Assembly: GCA_032622095.1 (NCBI GenBank)
Contig: CP136066.1
Span: 104,495,319 to 104,559,318 of the forward strand
DNA length: 64,000 bases
Source of the DNA: Siphonodentalium dalli
Taxonomy: Eukaryota; Mollusca; Scaphopoda; Gadilida; Siphonodentaliidae
Direction: 5' to 3'
Below, piece after piece: positions 45,801 to 52,853 of the stretch (the stretch's first letter is position 1; every line of letters starts with the position of its first letter). The notes beneath the pieces were generated by a model. The model was not told the DNA's origin and searched no databases. It was given only the letters and a program-made list of their open reading frames with translations. The position numbers and the translations under genes are program-made.

Positions 45801-46703
45801 GACTAAAGCATTATCAATAAAGAGCGTTCCTTTTCAGCTTATACGATATGTAGGGCAATTGATACACGAGTGTCACCTGGCCAGAGAAATATAATGGAAT
45901 AGGCGCCTTTAACATCAAATGAAGAGCATGATTTGTCAGATGAGATATGTGGGGAAATAGGCACACACATATCATTTGACTCGGGAAGTGTCATGGGATA
46001 GGTGCTGTTGACCTCAGATGACATAAATAGGAACTAATAATTGGCAATAAAGAGCGTTTATTGTCAACTTAAAAGATAGAGATAACTTTATCCGAAAAAT
46101 GGCGTGCAATAGGTGATGTTTACCGCAGGTGACTAATAACTAATGAAATGACTTGAATGGGCGCTAATAGTTTACCCATTCTTTGCCCGAGCAACGCCGG
46201 GTAACCCAGATAGTAAAATCATGACGTTTAGATTCTAACTTCGCCCGTTAGGCATAACATACTATCACATTTTATGTGCCAGAGACGGTGAAATAGTATC
46301 TCGTAGTCGGACGGTTATGTTCTATTTCCAAGCGAGTCATGTGCAACATACATGTAAGTGTGGCATTCTAATATATGTTACCATTTCGCCACACCGTGAG
46401 TAATAATATAGTCAGATGTTGCTTGACGGGCATTTTTTTAATCTAAACCTCTATAATCACAGGTATTATGAACTATACATTATAAACCTACCTTACAAAC
46501 ATTTCGACACCCGTTTGTTCCATGTTTCTCCTAATGCCCTTCCACGATTGCTTGAGCTTGAACACTTCGCGCACTGAAAGTGGAATATCTGGGTGAATTC
46601 GCATGTGAACGTCAACTGCAGCACCGTTTGGTAGTACGGCAATGCTACTAACGCTATGTGAATTAACATTGGAAATTTCGTTGCTTGATTGGCCGCACCC
46701 CAT
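24717..46703 (-). CDS. Globin, neuroglobin/globin X-like, N-acylated (3 exons)
   Basis: Haem-binding globin assembled from three exons: 46703-46492, 37084-36853 and 24854-24717. The spliced CDS is 582 nt including TGA, giving 193 residues. Seen directly: GT-AG borders at both introns; Arg71 is split AG/A across intron 1; intron 2 is phase 0 after Trp148. Phe83 (CD1), Phe86 (CD4), His104 (E7) and His136 (F8) are in place, and the E7-F8 spacing of 32 equals that of neuroglobin. From family knowledge, the intron positions are B12.2 and G7.0, the two ancestral globin introns. The N-terminus MGCGQS fits the myristoylation rule (Gly2, Ser6) with Cys3 available for palmitoylation, as described for membrane-bound globin X. 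Inference: a membrane-attached globin with a redox, signalling or protective role rather than bulk oxygen carriage. Whether it is strictly globin X or neuroglobin-like needs a tree. A paralogous invertebrate globin group remains possible. Confidence 0.9.
24999..25509. mobile_element. 511-bp inverted-repeat element near globin exon 3
   Basis: Left CAGTGGCAGCCAGTAGAAGG+TGGTATATT; right, on the minus strand, CAGTACCAGTCAAAAGAAGT+GGTATATT. The inner flanks are GCGC-rich with repeated TATTGTGATATTGAGCGC words facing each other. It lies 145 bp upstream of the exon 3 acceptor, inside intron 2. No target duplication was identified. Confidence 0.65.
26032..26289 (+). mobile_element. TTAA miniature element, family M1
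   Basis: Left TTAACCCTTTCTATATTAAG; right TTTTAGTATAGAAAGTG. The interior has CGCAGACGACAAATAAA and ATAATAAGTTCAACAAAG. Full-length copy within globin intron 2. Confidence 0.65.
26290..28365. other. Intronic stretch without recognised genes
   Basis: Contains a 26-bp perfect AT-rich palindrome at about 26848-26873 (GTGATATACATATATATGTA...). Open frames of 60-100 codons on both strands have no recognisable family. Confidence 0.4.
28369..28630 (+). mobile_element. TTAA miniature element, family M2, second copy
   Basis: Ends TTAACCCTGCAATGGCTGGA and CCGTCATGAAAGGGTTAA, with TTAA on both sides. It has the same two TATATATGCGAGGCTCCC hairpins as 23625-23886. It ends about 35 bp before the readable start of the LINE ORF1. 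Confidence 0.78.
28665..29456 (+). pseudogene. LINE ORF1 (coiled coil plus RRM-like), frameshifted
   Basis: The open frame runs from about 28668 to 29272. Its first part is a heptad-like coiled coil (LQAENKSLKDEMTALKDAF). Then comes the RRM-like core of L1-type ORF1 proteins: RQSSLRFHNVP, LDIDRAHPIGG and KDQIYSKRLALKGK. A frameshift near 29268 shifts the rest into the +1 frame, where SEDLTVQRQSLMKKLALK and SYWTKDGKIFARK continue the expected C-terminal domain. The role in intact elements is RNA binding and chaperoning. This copy is inactive. Confidence 0.8.
29457..29965. other. Non-LINE filler where the endonuclease should be
   Basis: Between the ORF1 end and the RT linker no apurinic-type endonuclease motifs are readable. 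The DNA includes a short hairpin resembling the M2 family (CATATGCTGGCCTCCC / CGCATATGCGAGGGAG, about 29880-29930) and a T-run followed by an ATTTAAATTTAAATTT tract. The endonuclease domain appears deleted or replaced. Confidence 0.5.
29967..32381 (+). pseudogene. CR1/Jockey-like LINE reverse transcriptase, two frameshifts
   Basis: Linker 29967-30298: FTEMFLDIIKKTTP, KIWFNSDIRRELRRR. A one-base slip in the A7 run near 30292-30298 moves the frame; the next frame continues PPLYDKDNNSNTN and runs through 31790. RT motifs: NYRPISILCCVGKILEKLV (about 30710), motif A FCDVSKAFERVWH with catalytic Asp at 30922, motif B GVPQGSVIGPFLF at 31090, motif C YADD at 31180-31191. A second frameshift near 31770 leads into APKYLTDILPARY and a C-terminal domain with a CCC...H...C knuckle (about 32150-32210). 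All catalytic residues are intact, but both shifts and the missing endonuclease make it dead. The orientation is opposite to the globin gene that hosts it. Confidence 0.92.
32382..32710 (+). mobile_element. LINE 3' UTR
   Basis: Non-coding tail after the RT stop, including AAGTTAGCAATAACTTGTGC and ending TTTGCTAATAAAATATG, TTTAAACTAA. AATAAAA-type ends are typical of CR1/Jockey-like elements. The exact 3' boundary was not fixed by a target duplication. Confidence 0.55.
32760..33003 (-). mobile_element. tRNA-derived SINE, head at 33000
   Basis: On the minus strand from 33000: GGGGCCCAGA, A box TAGCTCAGTCGG (32990-32979) and B box GGTTCGAATCC (32949-32939), spaced as in a tRNA. The 3' acceptor strand does not pair with GGGGCCC, so it is not a working tRNA gene. 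The promoter boxes would serve RNA polymerase III. The body and 3' end were not delimited; the stated end is approximate. Confidence 0.6.
33004..34190. other. Mixed repeat DNA, no gene
   Basis: About 33330-33530 shows TTCCAAC-family words (AACTGTTGAACAATTCCAAC, CCAACTGATGGACATTTC). About 33640-33830 has a short LINE-like text (WDGFRPRFLAH..., FVTSIKYLRHILNED) that could be an RT remnant, too short to be sure. Confidence 0.4.
34195..34451 (-). mobile_element. TTAA miniature element M1, inverted diverged copy
   Basis: Contains CCTAAATTATCATTGACGA, AGGTAATAAGTTTAACAAG and TCTGTTGTCTGCTTAT (reverse of the family AAGCAGACGACAG), and ends ATTCCATTCAGTTAA. Confidence 0.55.
34645..34767. repeat. Hairpin with ~42-bp arms
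   Basis: CAGAATGGCTATGCTCGGTG with ATTGATCAACTGCCAATTGG is matched inverted by CCAATTGGCAGTAACTGTTG and ATCAATCACCGAACATAGCC, ATTCTG. Its right edge overlaps the target site of the hAT-like element that starts at 34770. Confidence 0.8.
34762..36035. mobile_element. hAT-like non-autonomous transposon with 8-bp target duplication
   Basis: Element 34770-36027. The left end CAGAGACGTGGCGACAGGGT and the right end (minus strand) CAGGGACGTGGCTAGAGGGT are terminal inverted repeats of hAT type. Flanking octamers ATTCTGTA (34762-34769) and ATTATGTA (36028-36035) agree at 7 of 8. The interior is built from TTCCAAC / GTTGGAAA words and a 142-bp tandem repeat. There is no transposase, so movement would need one supplied in trans. 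Confidence 0.7.
35291..35735. repeat. 142-bp tandem repeat with CACACCGGGC palindrome
   Basis: Two near-identical units start CACACCGGGCGAACCATGG at 35297 and 35439. A third partial one, CACACCGGGCCGAACAACCA, begins near 35697. Each contains the quasi-palindrome CACCGGGC...GCCCGGTG and the text CATTTGGTCAAACTTGTGG. It lies inside the hAT-like element. Confidence 0.85.
36553..36851. mobile_element. Foldback element F1 copy D abutting globin 5' splice site
   Basis: Right half of the F1 core: CCGATTTCGCTTTAAGTCAC, AATTTCCCTGGGTAATCAA, AGGAGCAGGTATTAACTAAG, GGTCCCCGTCAGGACTTT, then the terminal arm GAGAGTACATATTCATGGCA. By alignment to copies A and C its last ~10 bases fall on 36842-36851, which is the GTTAGT donor of globin intron 2 read on the minus strand. 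Confidence 0.7.
36853..37084 (-). CDS. Globin exon 2 (C to start of G helix; haem ligands)
   Basis: Completes Arg71 and encodes residues 72-148. The acceptor is a TTGTTTTGCAG tract ending at 37085; the donor is GTTAGT at 36852-36847. The segment reads LFQSDKDVKNMFSSF (CD1 and CD4 Phe at 83 and 86), then ELLEAHGMLVM with distal His104, then AVSTHRML with proximal His136, and ends SPDLYW. The exon stops after Trp148, which aligns to G6, so the intron is G7.0. The open frame runs on past the donor for about 30 codons, but that DNA is a foldback repeat, not globin. Confidence 0.92.
37290..37745. repeat. ~115-bp tandem repeat rich in AGGTCA
   Basis: Three units share TTGACC(T)TT...TTGACC / GAAGGTCAAGGTCAGG, TCACGATTTGAC, ACAAAAGTACCC and GTATCAAATTTCGTCGAAAT. 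GAAGGTCAAGGTCA matches the extended half-site of monomeric nuclear receptors, but the same motif is simply the repeat consensus. It lies 200 bp upstream of globin exon 2 in intron 1. Confidence 0.75.
37800..38615. repeat. Duplicated ~200-bp segment with CCTTCGGAATA tandem repeats
   Basis: The segment with AATGACATTAAACTCAAGAA, AACCCGCGAAAACAAAAC, and ATAGAATTAACC at 37845-38010 recurs at 38340-38560. A third difference is an inserted ~80-bp block (GTATCTGTATCGGTGTGCGC) in the second copy. Each copy leads into GAACCTTCGGAATA-type repeats of about 17 bp (38015-38120, 38560-38600). Confidence 0.75.
39440..39600. mobile_element. Partial copy of family M3
   Basis: Shares TTTGAGTCGAGGAACTC, CAAAGCCCAGAGTTATC and CACCTCGAATATTTGGC with the element at 15965-16110. 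Confidence 0.45.
39793..39822. repeat. (TTG)n microsatellite
   Basis: Six TTG units followed by CTGTTGCTG. Confidence 0.9.
40111..40720. mobile_element. Inverted-repeat element with ~100-bp arms
   Basis: The left arm GCGAACACACGTATCACAGT, AGCGATGGCATAGTAGGTGT, GACAATTTATTATGGTGG is matched inverted at 40622-40720 nearly base for base, including ATATTAATTATGACG. The unpaired middle is about 410 bp. No coding sequence is seen in it. Confidence 0.75.
41500..42005. repeat. Segmental duplication, copy 1 (carries a TTAA element)
   Basis: Shares GATTTGAGATTTGAAAACTA, TATGTCAGACGAATCTACTC, AAGCCAGACGGCAA, ATCATGGATTCATGG and CATTATCATTCAATCA, in this order, with 42305-42615. The only large difference is the 198-bp M1 element at 41538-41735. 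Confidence 0.75.
41538..41735 (+). mobile_element. TTAA miniature element M1 in duplicated segment
   Basis: Left TTAACCCGTTTAGTATTAAA; right TATTTAGTAAAGAAAGTGTTAA, with TTAA at both ends. The interior has AAGCAGACGACAGACGAG. The sister segment has a single TTAA (42352-42355) at the matching place. Confidence 0.75.
42305..42615. repeat. Segmental duplication, copy 2 (empty site)
   Basis: Aligns to 41500-42005 without the M1 element. The junction text is CAATGATTAACGAAAATAG followed by TATGTCAGACGAGTCCACTC. Confidence 0.75.
43003..43487. mobile_element. Foldback element F1 copy E, diverged
   Basis: Left GTGTAGATCGTGCAATTAAT, CTCTACTCTAG, GTAGAGATCATATTATC; right CGTCAGGACTTAAAAAAGTT, CCCAGGTATTGAACTGG, TGTGATCTCTATTGGGAG. 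The interior pairs AGCTCGAGATT with AATCTCGAGCT. Confidence 0.6.
43530..43880. mobile_element. TTCCAAC-family fragment
   Basis: Contains CCAACCTAGAATTTCCC, TTTTCCAACTGAATTAAAAA and CCAACTATTACTGGAAG, the words of the hAT-like family. The termini were not found. Confidence 0.35.
43920..44035. repeat. 31-bp tandem repeat, ~3.5 copies
   Basis: Units of CTGCTTGTTTTACTCAGGCA+TGACGG(A/G)GCCT with a 31-bp period. The period is not a multiple of three. Confidence 0.92.
45095..46212. mobile_element. 1.1-kb dispersed element with degenerate ~100-bp internal repeats
   Basis: Starts near TAATAAAACTCCATTTGTTT and CTGTCTGTATGTCGGGCTAT, and ends GCCCGAGCAACGCCGGGTAA. Inside, GTCATGGGATAGGTGCCGTTGAC-like text repeats about nine times with TTGACCCGGCGAGTG, ACTTAAACGGG and ACTAATA words. 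The GGCAACGCCGGGTA end is a familiar terminus of a widespread animal repeat, possibly Helitron-related; the class is not proven. Confidence 0.5.
46492..46703 (-). CDS. Globin exon 1 (acylation motif, A and B helices)
   Basis: Residues 1-70 plus two bases of codon 71. It starts MGCGQSSNEI, then has a polar tail of about 40 residues before the A helix. The stretch SVREVFKLKQSWKGI carries the hallmark A-helix Trp (Trp54), and GVEMFV places Phe69 at B10. The exon ends AAG before GTAGGT, a good donor, two bases into an Arg codon (B12.2). I chose the start at 46703 because a strong 3' splice site (pyrimidine run, then GCAG) ends at 46705, two bases before this ATG, implying a 5' untranslated exon upstream. 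An in-frame ATG at 46787 with an ACCATGG context would add 28 residues and bury the acylation motif if this part is not spliced out. Confidence 0.9.
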
Positions 46704-46829
46704 ACTGCGACAGAAGGGCCGAAGAAAAGTCGATTTCACTGCTGTTCTCTCTGGCTTTTCATGGGAACAGTTCTTCAAGGTTTCCATGGTCAGAGAACAG
46801 TGGGGTAATCTAGGTCCCCAGTAATCAAG

Positions 46830-48960
46830 ATTCTTCCGCTAGACGATCGCCGAGGCATGATGTACAGGTATGTCATCGAAATGTTTTCTTTGTTCAACAT
46901 TAGTTGAGTTCCTGGAAATGTATACATGAACGAGTTAGTTTTATATATTAAGAAGCACATACTTATTATATCCACAAGTCAACAGAACATTAGTCTGGTG
47001 TCACGTGTTAATTCCGAAGTCTTTTTTCTCTAAGTATACATACAAACAACATAATAACCGTAACTACACGTGACTTGCGACTGGAAGAATCTCCGATAGC
47101 TTTAACTAAACGTCAGAAAACTCGACAAATAGTCTGTAGTCTATAGTCTTTCCAAAATGATCGAATGTGTGGCGATCCGCCTATACGTGATCGTTTGCAC
47201 ACAATGCCCTCTGCCCGTTGCTTATAACATCCAGTCGCATGCCGTGGCAGTACAATATAATATCATTAATTGACAGAAATCCACGTTTGAGCCGATTGAA
47301 CACTGCATACGTGCATGACAGATTCATCGAACAGATGCTTGACCTTTGGGGATACAACACAAATGCATGCCGATACTGCCAGCGGTCATGGATCTAACAT
47401 ATGGTAAGGAGCTGTAATTTTCCGATAGAAGAATCATTAGACTCCTAAATTTGCTTTGGCTCGAAACTGCGGCGCAAGTTTGCATCAATGCGCTAACATA
47501 TTAAGCACAGCTGGCACCACGATGTGGTCACAGTATATATATTTTATTTAAAGTATGTCGATACAATGCTGACTTCAGTCACGAGTATGTTCGAATTGCC
47601 TTGACCTTGGATATTTCACATGCATCTTTCTGATAAGCATATACGCACTCGTTCTGATACATTCGCTGTATAGACGGCTTGATCCACAGGCAGGAAGACT
47701 ACATATTGGCATTGATTATCCGATTAACCCTATAGTTCACAATATCAGTGAGGGATCGATAGCACCTGGTAGTTGATATGTGCACACGAAACTTCCCGTA
47801 AACCGATTGTGTCTGACTTCTGTATCCATTTTCCATTATCATTCTGGTCTATAGATTGACACATGAGAACGGATATATGTGATATTATGTTCACCTTGGT
47901 TGACACTGACCCCATATTTAAAGTCCCAGGGAGTGGATTCATATGGCGTTGATAGACGCCATATTATTTTCTTGTAACTCCGGCTCTTCAAGGATATTTG
48001 CGGTCTATTTTGGCGCCAGGAATAGGGATATGTGTAGGAAATAATTTTCTACAAATTTGAATACATAGTACCATGTATCAAAAACATGCATCTGATATTT
48101 AATGAATTCTATAGATGCATAAATTAACTTTCGAACTCAATTTACCACAAACTTCTGGTAATGCTCAATTGACTGAATTCGGCGACGGTCTACGTCCATG
48201 GCGCGTCACTCTACCGTTACATATTAAGTTACCATATAGACGGCACATTTAGCTTACCAGAGTCTAAAGAACTTCGTGCCGGTAATTCAACTTCACACCT
48301 GGGTAACATGATAAAAGCGTTACGGTGTCATGTGCGGATCAGTTATATTAATCTCACTACGCCACTCATGACACCAATTGCCCTGTAACTTATATTAAAT
48401 ATATCCGAGCGGTGGTTAGAACTTAGAAGTTACCTCAAGCCTTTTAACATTTGTTAACGTAACACCCCGGGTGAAATATTTCAACTGATGGCCATTTCAG
48501 TCCAAACTTTGATCGACAGATGGGAAATATTACACTTTTTGTCTAAAAACACATTTCTCAATAGATGATTGTTAGAAATTCCCTTTCTTCAATATATATC
48601 ATGATTCCATAGCTGAAAATAAGTAGTGGCAACAATACCAGCCAATGACCGGGCATATGGCGAATGTTCACATTGGTATGCATGTACACCATCTCCATTC
48701 CCTATCAACAAAGTAAAATAGAAGACCGTTGCAAACCGTTGCTTAAATTATTAGTTTTTCCACAGATCGTCTGTGTTGCACGGAACGGCATAATATACTA
48801 GGTTACATGTGCGGCTTTATTGGCCAAAGGGTATTTCGTTTGAAATAAATGTATTGCCACTATGCTTAGAAATAATTATTTGCAATAAATCTTTATTGCA
48901 CACAAACGTGTCGTCTCTTACACTAGAAGCTATTTTGTCGCTATATATGCAGACCATTCA
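46830..48960. other. Upstream flank of the globin gene
   Basis: Expected to contain the globin promoter and any 5' untranslated exon (minus strand). I could not identify a TATA box or first exon with confidence. Fragments of TTCCAAC-family DNA appear at about 48465-48620 (TTTCAACTGATGGCCATTTC). Confidence 0.4.
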
Positions 48961-49016
48961 TATTGCCAAATAATGATTCATCAGTTTCCGACCATTCTTC
49001 ATGTTTGAGATTTCAG

Positions 49017-49294
49017 GCAACAACTGTATGGAAACAACATCGGCCTTCGAAATCAAAATGCCGGCGTAGTGTGTTTCCTGTGCTGTCACATTGTGTTGAT
49101 ATTCTGAACCGCAGCAGTCCACGAGATTATGAACTTATTATGCACAAGGCATGGCTGGCTCCAAAACATGTTCGAAATGCTGAATATTGCAACCAATTCG
49201 TTTTACGTGGCCCATGTGATCAACACCTGCACTCCCGAGTGGCATGTTGCTTGACATTCGTTAATTATGTCAGTAAATATTTTCAGAATATAAG
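49017..49294 (+). CDS. Candidate internal exon, unrecognised, 92 codons
   Basis: Bounded by GAGATTTCAG (acceptor, ends 49016) and AAG before GTATGT (donor at 49295), both close to consensus. It is open throughout in phase 0 (ATTVWKQHRPSKSKCRR at the start, VACCLTFVNYVSKYFQ near the end) with seven cysteines. No family was recognised and no partner exon was found, so it may be chance. If real, it belongs to a plus-strand gene upstream of the globin gene. Confidence 0.22.
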
Positions 49295-49854
49295 GTATGT
49301 TTGAATTAAACAACATCACCGATACTACAATCTATACGTAAAATAATTAAGAACATCAACGTATATTACGTACAATGCATCAGTAGTTTTGCACACGGGA
49401 TGTAATTTTAAATTCCGCAAAGCAAACCAAATTGAAGGAAATAACAACAGCCATTGCCAATTATGTCAATAACAGATATGCTGGCAACAACTTAATACTA
49501 GAATGAATATTGTTTCCCGGGAAGCGTCGAGTCTAAATTTAAAACAACCTTCTATGTTGGCACAAACAGATGCATAAGTAAAAGTGTAAGTGTTATTCGT
49601 GTTTAGAACTTCGAAGAATGAGAAAACATAATTACGTGCGACACTACCCATTTGAACTAGCGTTATCCTGCTGATGAAAATAACTCAGAAATATAAAACT
49701 GTTGACATTTTAGAATTTTGTCATGCGAATCCTGGGGACAATGTTTTAAACAACATATAAACTGTTTCCGGTTACTATACAAGGAGACGCCTATCAACAA
49801 GAGATTTAGATTCTAAAACATCAAACTTGGGTCGCTACCGACTGTCAGTTGATT

Positions 49855-50330
49855 CACGTAATCGACCAGTTTCTTTGAAAAGCCGACGAAAATCCTATAT
49901 GGGAATTACGTCTCTAGAAGTGTCCATGATATTTCATTTCTACGACTGCGGCATTCACAACATGACGTAATAAACCGTTTCGAGAAAATAATCAGTCATG
50001 AATATCGTTGACTGATGAAAAACTCGAAGATGATGTCTCCTATATTGCGATGAGTAAAATGAATTATGGATATATCGCTTGTATTCAGTTTCCAACAGTA
50101 GTTGAGTTTGACCATGCGTGGGAAAATTGTCAACACGTCATTGACCTCTGATCTCTGACGTGATCTGCTATGCCATAAAGCAATGAAATCGCACAGTCTG
50201 CGCCACTCTCCAATGTAATGGAGGGAATCCCTTCAATACAGAATCTAATTTTAATAGAGGGCTCTGGAGACGTAATTCCGATATAGGATTTTCGTCGGCC
50301 TTTCACAGAGACTGGTAATCGACATACGGC
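49855..50330. repeat. Inverted repeat with ~65-bp arms
   Basis: GAAAAGCCGACGAAAATCCT, ATATGGGAATTACGTCTC at 49876-49915 is matched inverted at 50267-50310 (GAGACGTAATTCCGATATAG, GATTTTCGTCGGCCTTTC). The middle is about 340 bp. A 78-codon open frame on the minus strand (50130-50366) contains one arm and an LESGAD-like text; it is not recognised as a gene. Confidence 0.65.
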
Positions 50331-50454
50331 GTTCCCGTTTTGTAGAACCTGTTTTATATCATGCATAGTCCATACGGCATGGAATCATAACATTCTTAAA
50401 GTACATGTAACTATTTATTACATGATCCTACCCTTATTCCATTCAATAAACACT

Positions 50455-51310
50455 TTCTATAAATAGAGGATCTCATATGAGTTTCTAGTTTATACGGAAT
50501 TTATCAACCGAGTTCACTAAATTCGATTTGAGCCGAGGTTTACCGAGGCTCAAATAGAATTTAGAGGACGAGGTTGATAAATTACGTATAAAATAGGACG
50601 AGTGTGAGATACCTTTTATTACATGATCAAATAAACCCGAAGCAACGCGCAATATTTATCGAAAACAACAATCATAAACTACAGCGATCGCAAGTTATTT
50701 GAAGAACGCCGTGACGTCATCGCACGCGCTGATATTAAACGTGTCTATTACCGATAATTATGAAACTGCTTTTATGGCCAAATTATGTGATAAATTGTGA
50801 TATTAAACGTTCGTTTAATAACAGGAAATAGTGCCAGGTGACTCTTGCCATCCGGTTTGTCGTCTGTTTACATCCCGTACGCTATGTCTCAAAATACTAT
50901 GGCTTCCAATATTTTTCCAACAAGCTATAATGAATGAAGAGTTTGAAAAATTATGTCATTAAATATACGCCATTAAATACACCAAATAGTCTTTATTTAT
51001 CTGGGACTATTTCTTTACGCTGGCAAACAACACAGTTGCGTGAAACGTCATCGCATGCCTTATATAAACAGATGTTAGTTTCGCGTCCCATTTGTTGATT
51101 TAAGTATGTTTTGTCGAGGTTTTTGATCATGTAATAAATAGAATCTACAACTCGTCCCCAGATTATAGCAGAATTTACAAAACTTGTCCAGTAAATTAGT
51201 TCTGGACCACGACAAAGGCTCGATCCAGACCTAATTTACTGGACTCGTTTTGTAAATTTCGCTATAAACTGGGGACACGTTGTAGATCCTTTATATATGA
51301 GCTCGATTTA
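50455..51310. mobile_element. Nested palindromic cluster of three hairpins
   Basis: (1) 50500-50600: TTATCAACCGAGTTCACTAA / ATTTAGAGGACGAGGTTGATAA. (2) 50618-51140: TTTATTACATGATCAAA / TTTTTGATCATGTAATAAA flanking a 500-bp core. (3) 51148-51290: ATCTACAACTCGTCCCCAG, AATTTACAAAACTTGTCCAG / CTGGACTCGTTTTGTAAATT, CTGGGGACACGTTGTAGAT. Hairpins 1 and 3 sit just outside hairpin 2, and both carry 20-70-bp arms. Confidence 0.65.
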
Positions 51311-51584
51311 ACCATCTACAATCCGTTCAAATTCCAATTGAATTGTTTAATCCGAAAAAAACACAATTTGAGTTGGAACATAAACAAAACATATATACAC
51401 TATGTATACGAGATAGTTCCCATGCATAACCATGTTAGTATTACTTTAGATGTACATCATATAAGTAAGACATGTCATTAATCATAAAAATAACAAATCC
51501 AACTGTCGATCAATTTTCGGAAGATTATTTTCAGTAATATATCTCTGAATTGATCACAAATCAGTAGAATATGATACTCAAACC

Positions 51585-52292
51585 TAGATCATGTCAGGAA
51601 TATCTACTCTGGATACGCACACAGTGATCATATTCCACCAGTTCAAAACCCGGGAACTGTGTGGTGTCTTACGGGACACGATATATAACATTGAAAAGAA
51701 AACAACGCATGTATACTATATTGTTTAGTTATTATACTATGTCCTTAATACTGTACATGTATATCACAGTGCATTCAGGTAAAGGCCCCAGCTCGAAAGT
51801 GTGTGATTTAGGGGACTGATGTGAGTCGATTTCGCTTTGCGTCACTTACATGGTTTCCCCGGGGTAACTAATTCAATGTTAATCACTAAATCTTTTCACA
51901 AAGTCGCCCAAATTATGTAATATCGAGCAGAGACCTTTGAATGCAGTGAAATACGTTATTGAGGAGCAGGTTTTAACTAAGAAGTATATTATCTGATTAA
52001 TTTATTCATGTTATACTAACAATAATAATACTATACACGTTTCTTATATATCGCCAAATCCCAGTTGGCACAAGGAGCTTCGCATCTATACAAGTAACCT
52101 GCACAATTACAGTTCATTTACATAATGATAGTGGAAACTGTTGGATAATACACAGGGTCCGAAACCCCTCTTGTTGTGCAGTTCCCCGTCAGAATTTCAA
52201 TAAGTTTACACTTTACAAATTTTTAACAGGTGGAATACGATACCTACGGGCGTAGCCAGAGCAGAAATTCGTGGCACGATCTACACATACCG
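51585..52292. mobile_element. Foldback element F1 copy F
   Basis: Left AGATCATGTCAGGAATATCT, ACTCTGG, GTGATCATATTCCACCAGTT; right GGTGGAATACGATACCTACG, GGCGTAGCCAGAGCAGAAAT. Core words GATTTCGCTTTGCGTCACTT and AGGAGCAGGTTTTAACTAAG are present. A ~200-bp stretch near 52020-52160 is extra to the family. Confidence 0.65.
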
Positions 52293-52853
52293 CTCAACTG
52301 ATCAAACCACGAAAACATTCCCCGACAGACCGCGTTACCGGCCAGTTCCGGTATCTCGATGCTGTATGATATGGTATGTTGTATCACACATCGCCAAAGG
52401 AGAAGGCACCACCTAACTATAGGCCTACCCATGATGTCAAAACGTTTAGAAGTTTTATAGTATTGGCTCCTGGGTTCATATACCATTACACATTGCATTG
52501 TGACATATACTCAACAAGACTCAATCTCATCAAACATAGAAACCACACGCCGCTGTCATTTTCCGGGATCACAATTACGAACTTCAATTGGAAGTTCTAC
52601 ATGTAACTTGTTATGCCATACATCGCAAGTTTTATCTGAAGGGCCAAAAAATATCACCCAGATAATGACACGGTTACAATCTAAATCTTTTTTTTTCTGA
52701 GCAATGTTACTGCAATATAGTGCAAGAGTTTCCATCGCCTTTTCACTTAACAGCATGCGCAGAAATGCGCCGCACTAAAGTTGTTTTCATTCTTTTTTGA
52801 TTGCGAAACCTATTTCACATTTATATTTAGACTCTTATGGTAATGTTCATATA

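Larger units (their letters stand above)
37085..46491 (-). other. Globin intron 1 (B12.2), about 9.4 kb
   Basis: Bounded by GTAGGT (minus strand from 46491) and a TTTTGCAG acceptor ending at 37085. It interrupts an Arg codon after its second base. It contains the AGGTCA-rich tandem repeat, CTTCGGAATA repeats, a 600-bp inverted repeat, a duplicated segment with a TTAA miniature element, a foldback element, a 31-bp tandem repeat and a 1.1-kb dispersed repeat. I saw no further globin-like exon in it. Confidence 0.88.

Noticed and set aside
50130-50366. Retropepsin-like protease fragment (LESGAD text)
   Set aside because: Only a five-residue resemblance, with Glu in place of the catalytic Asp; overlaps an inverted-repeat arm.
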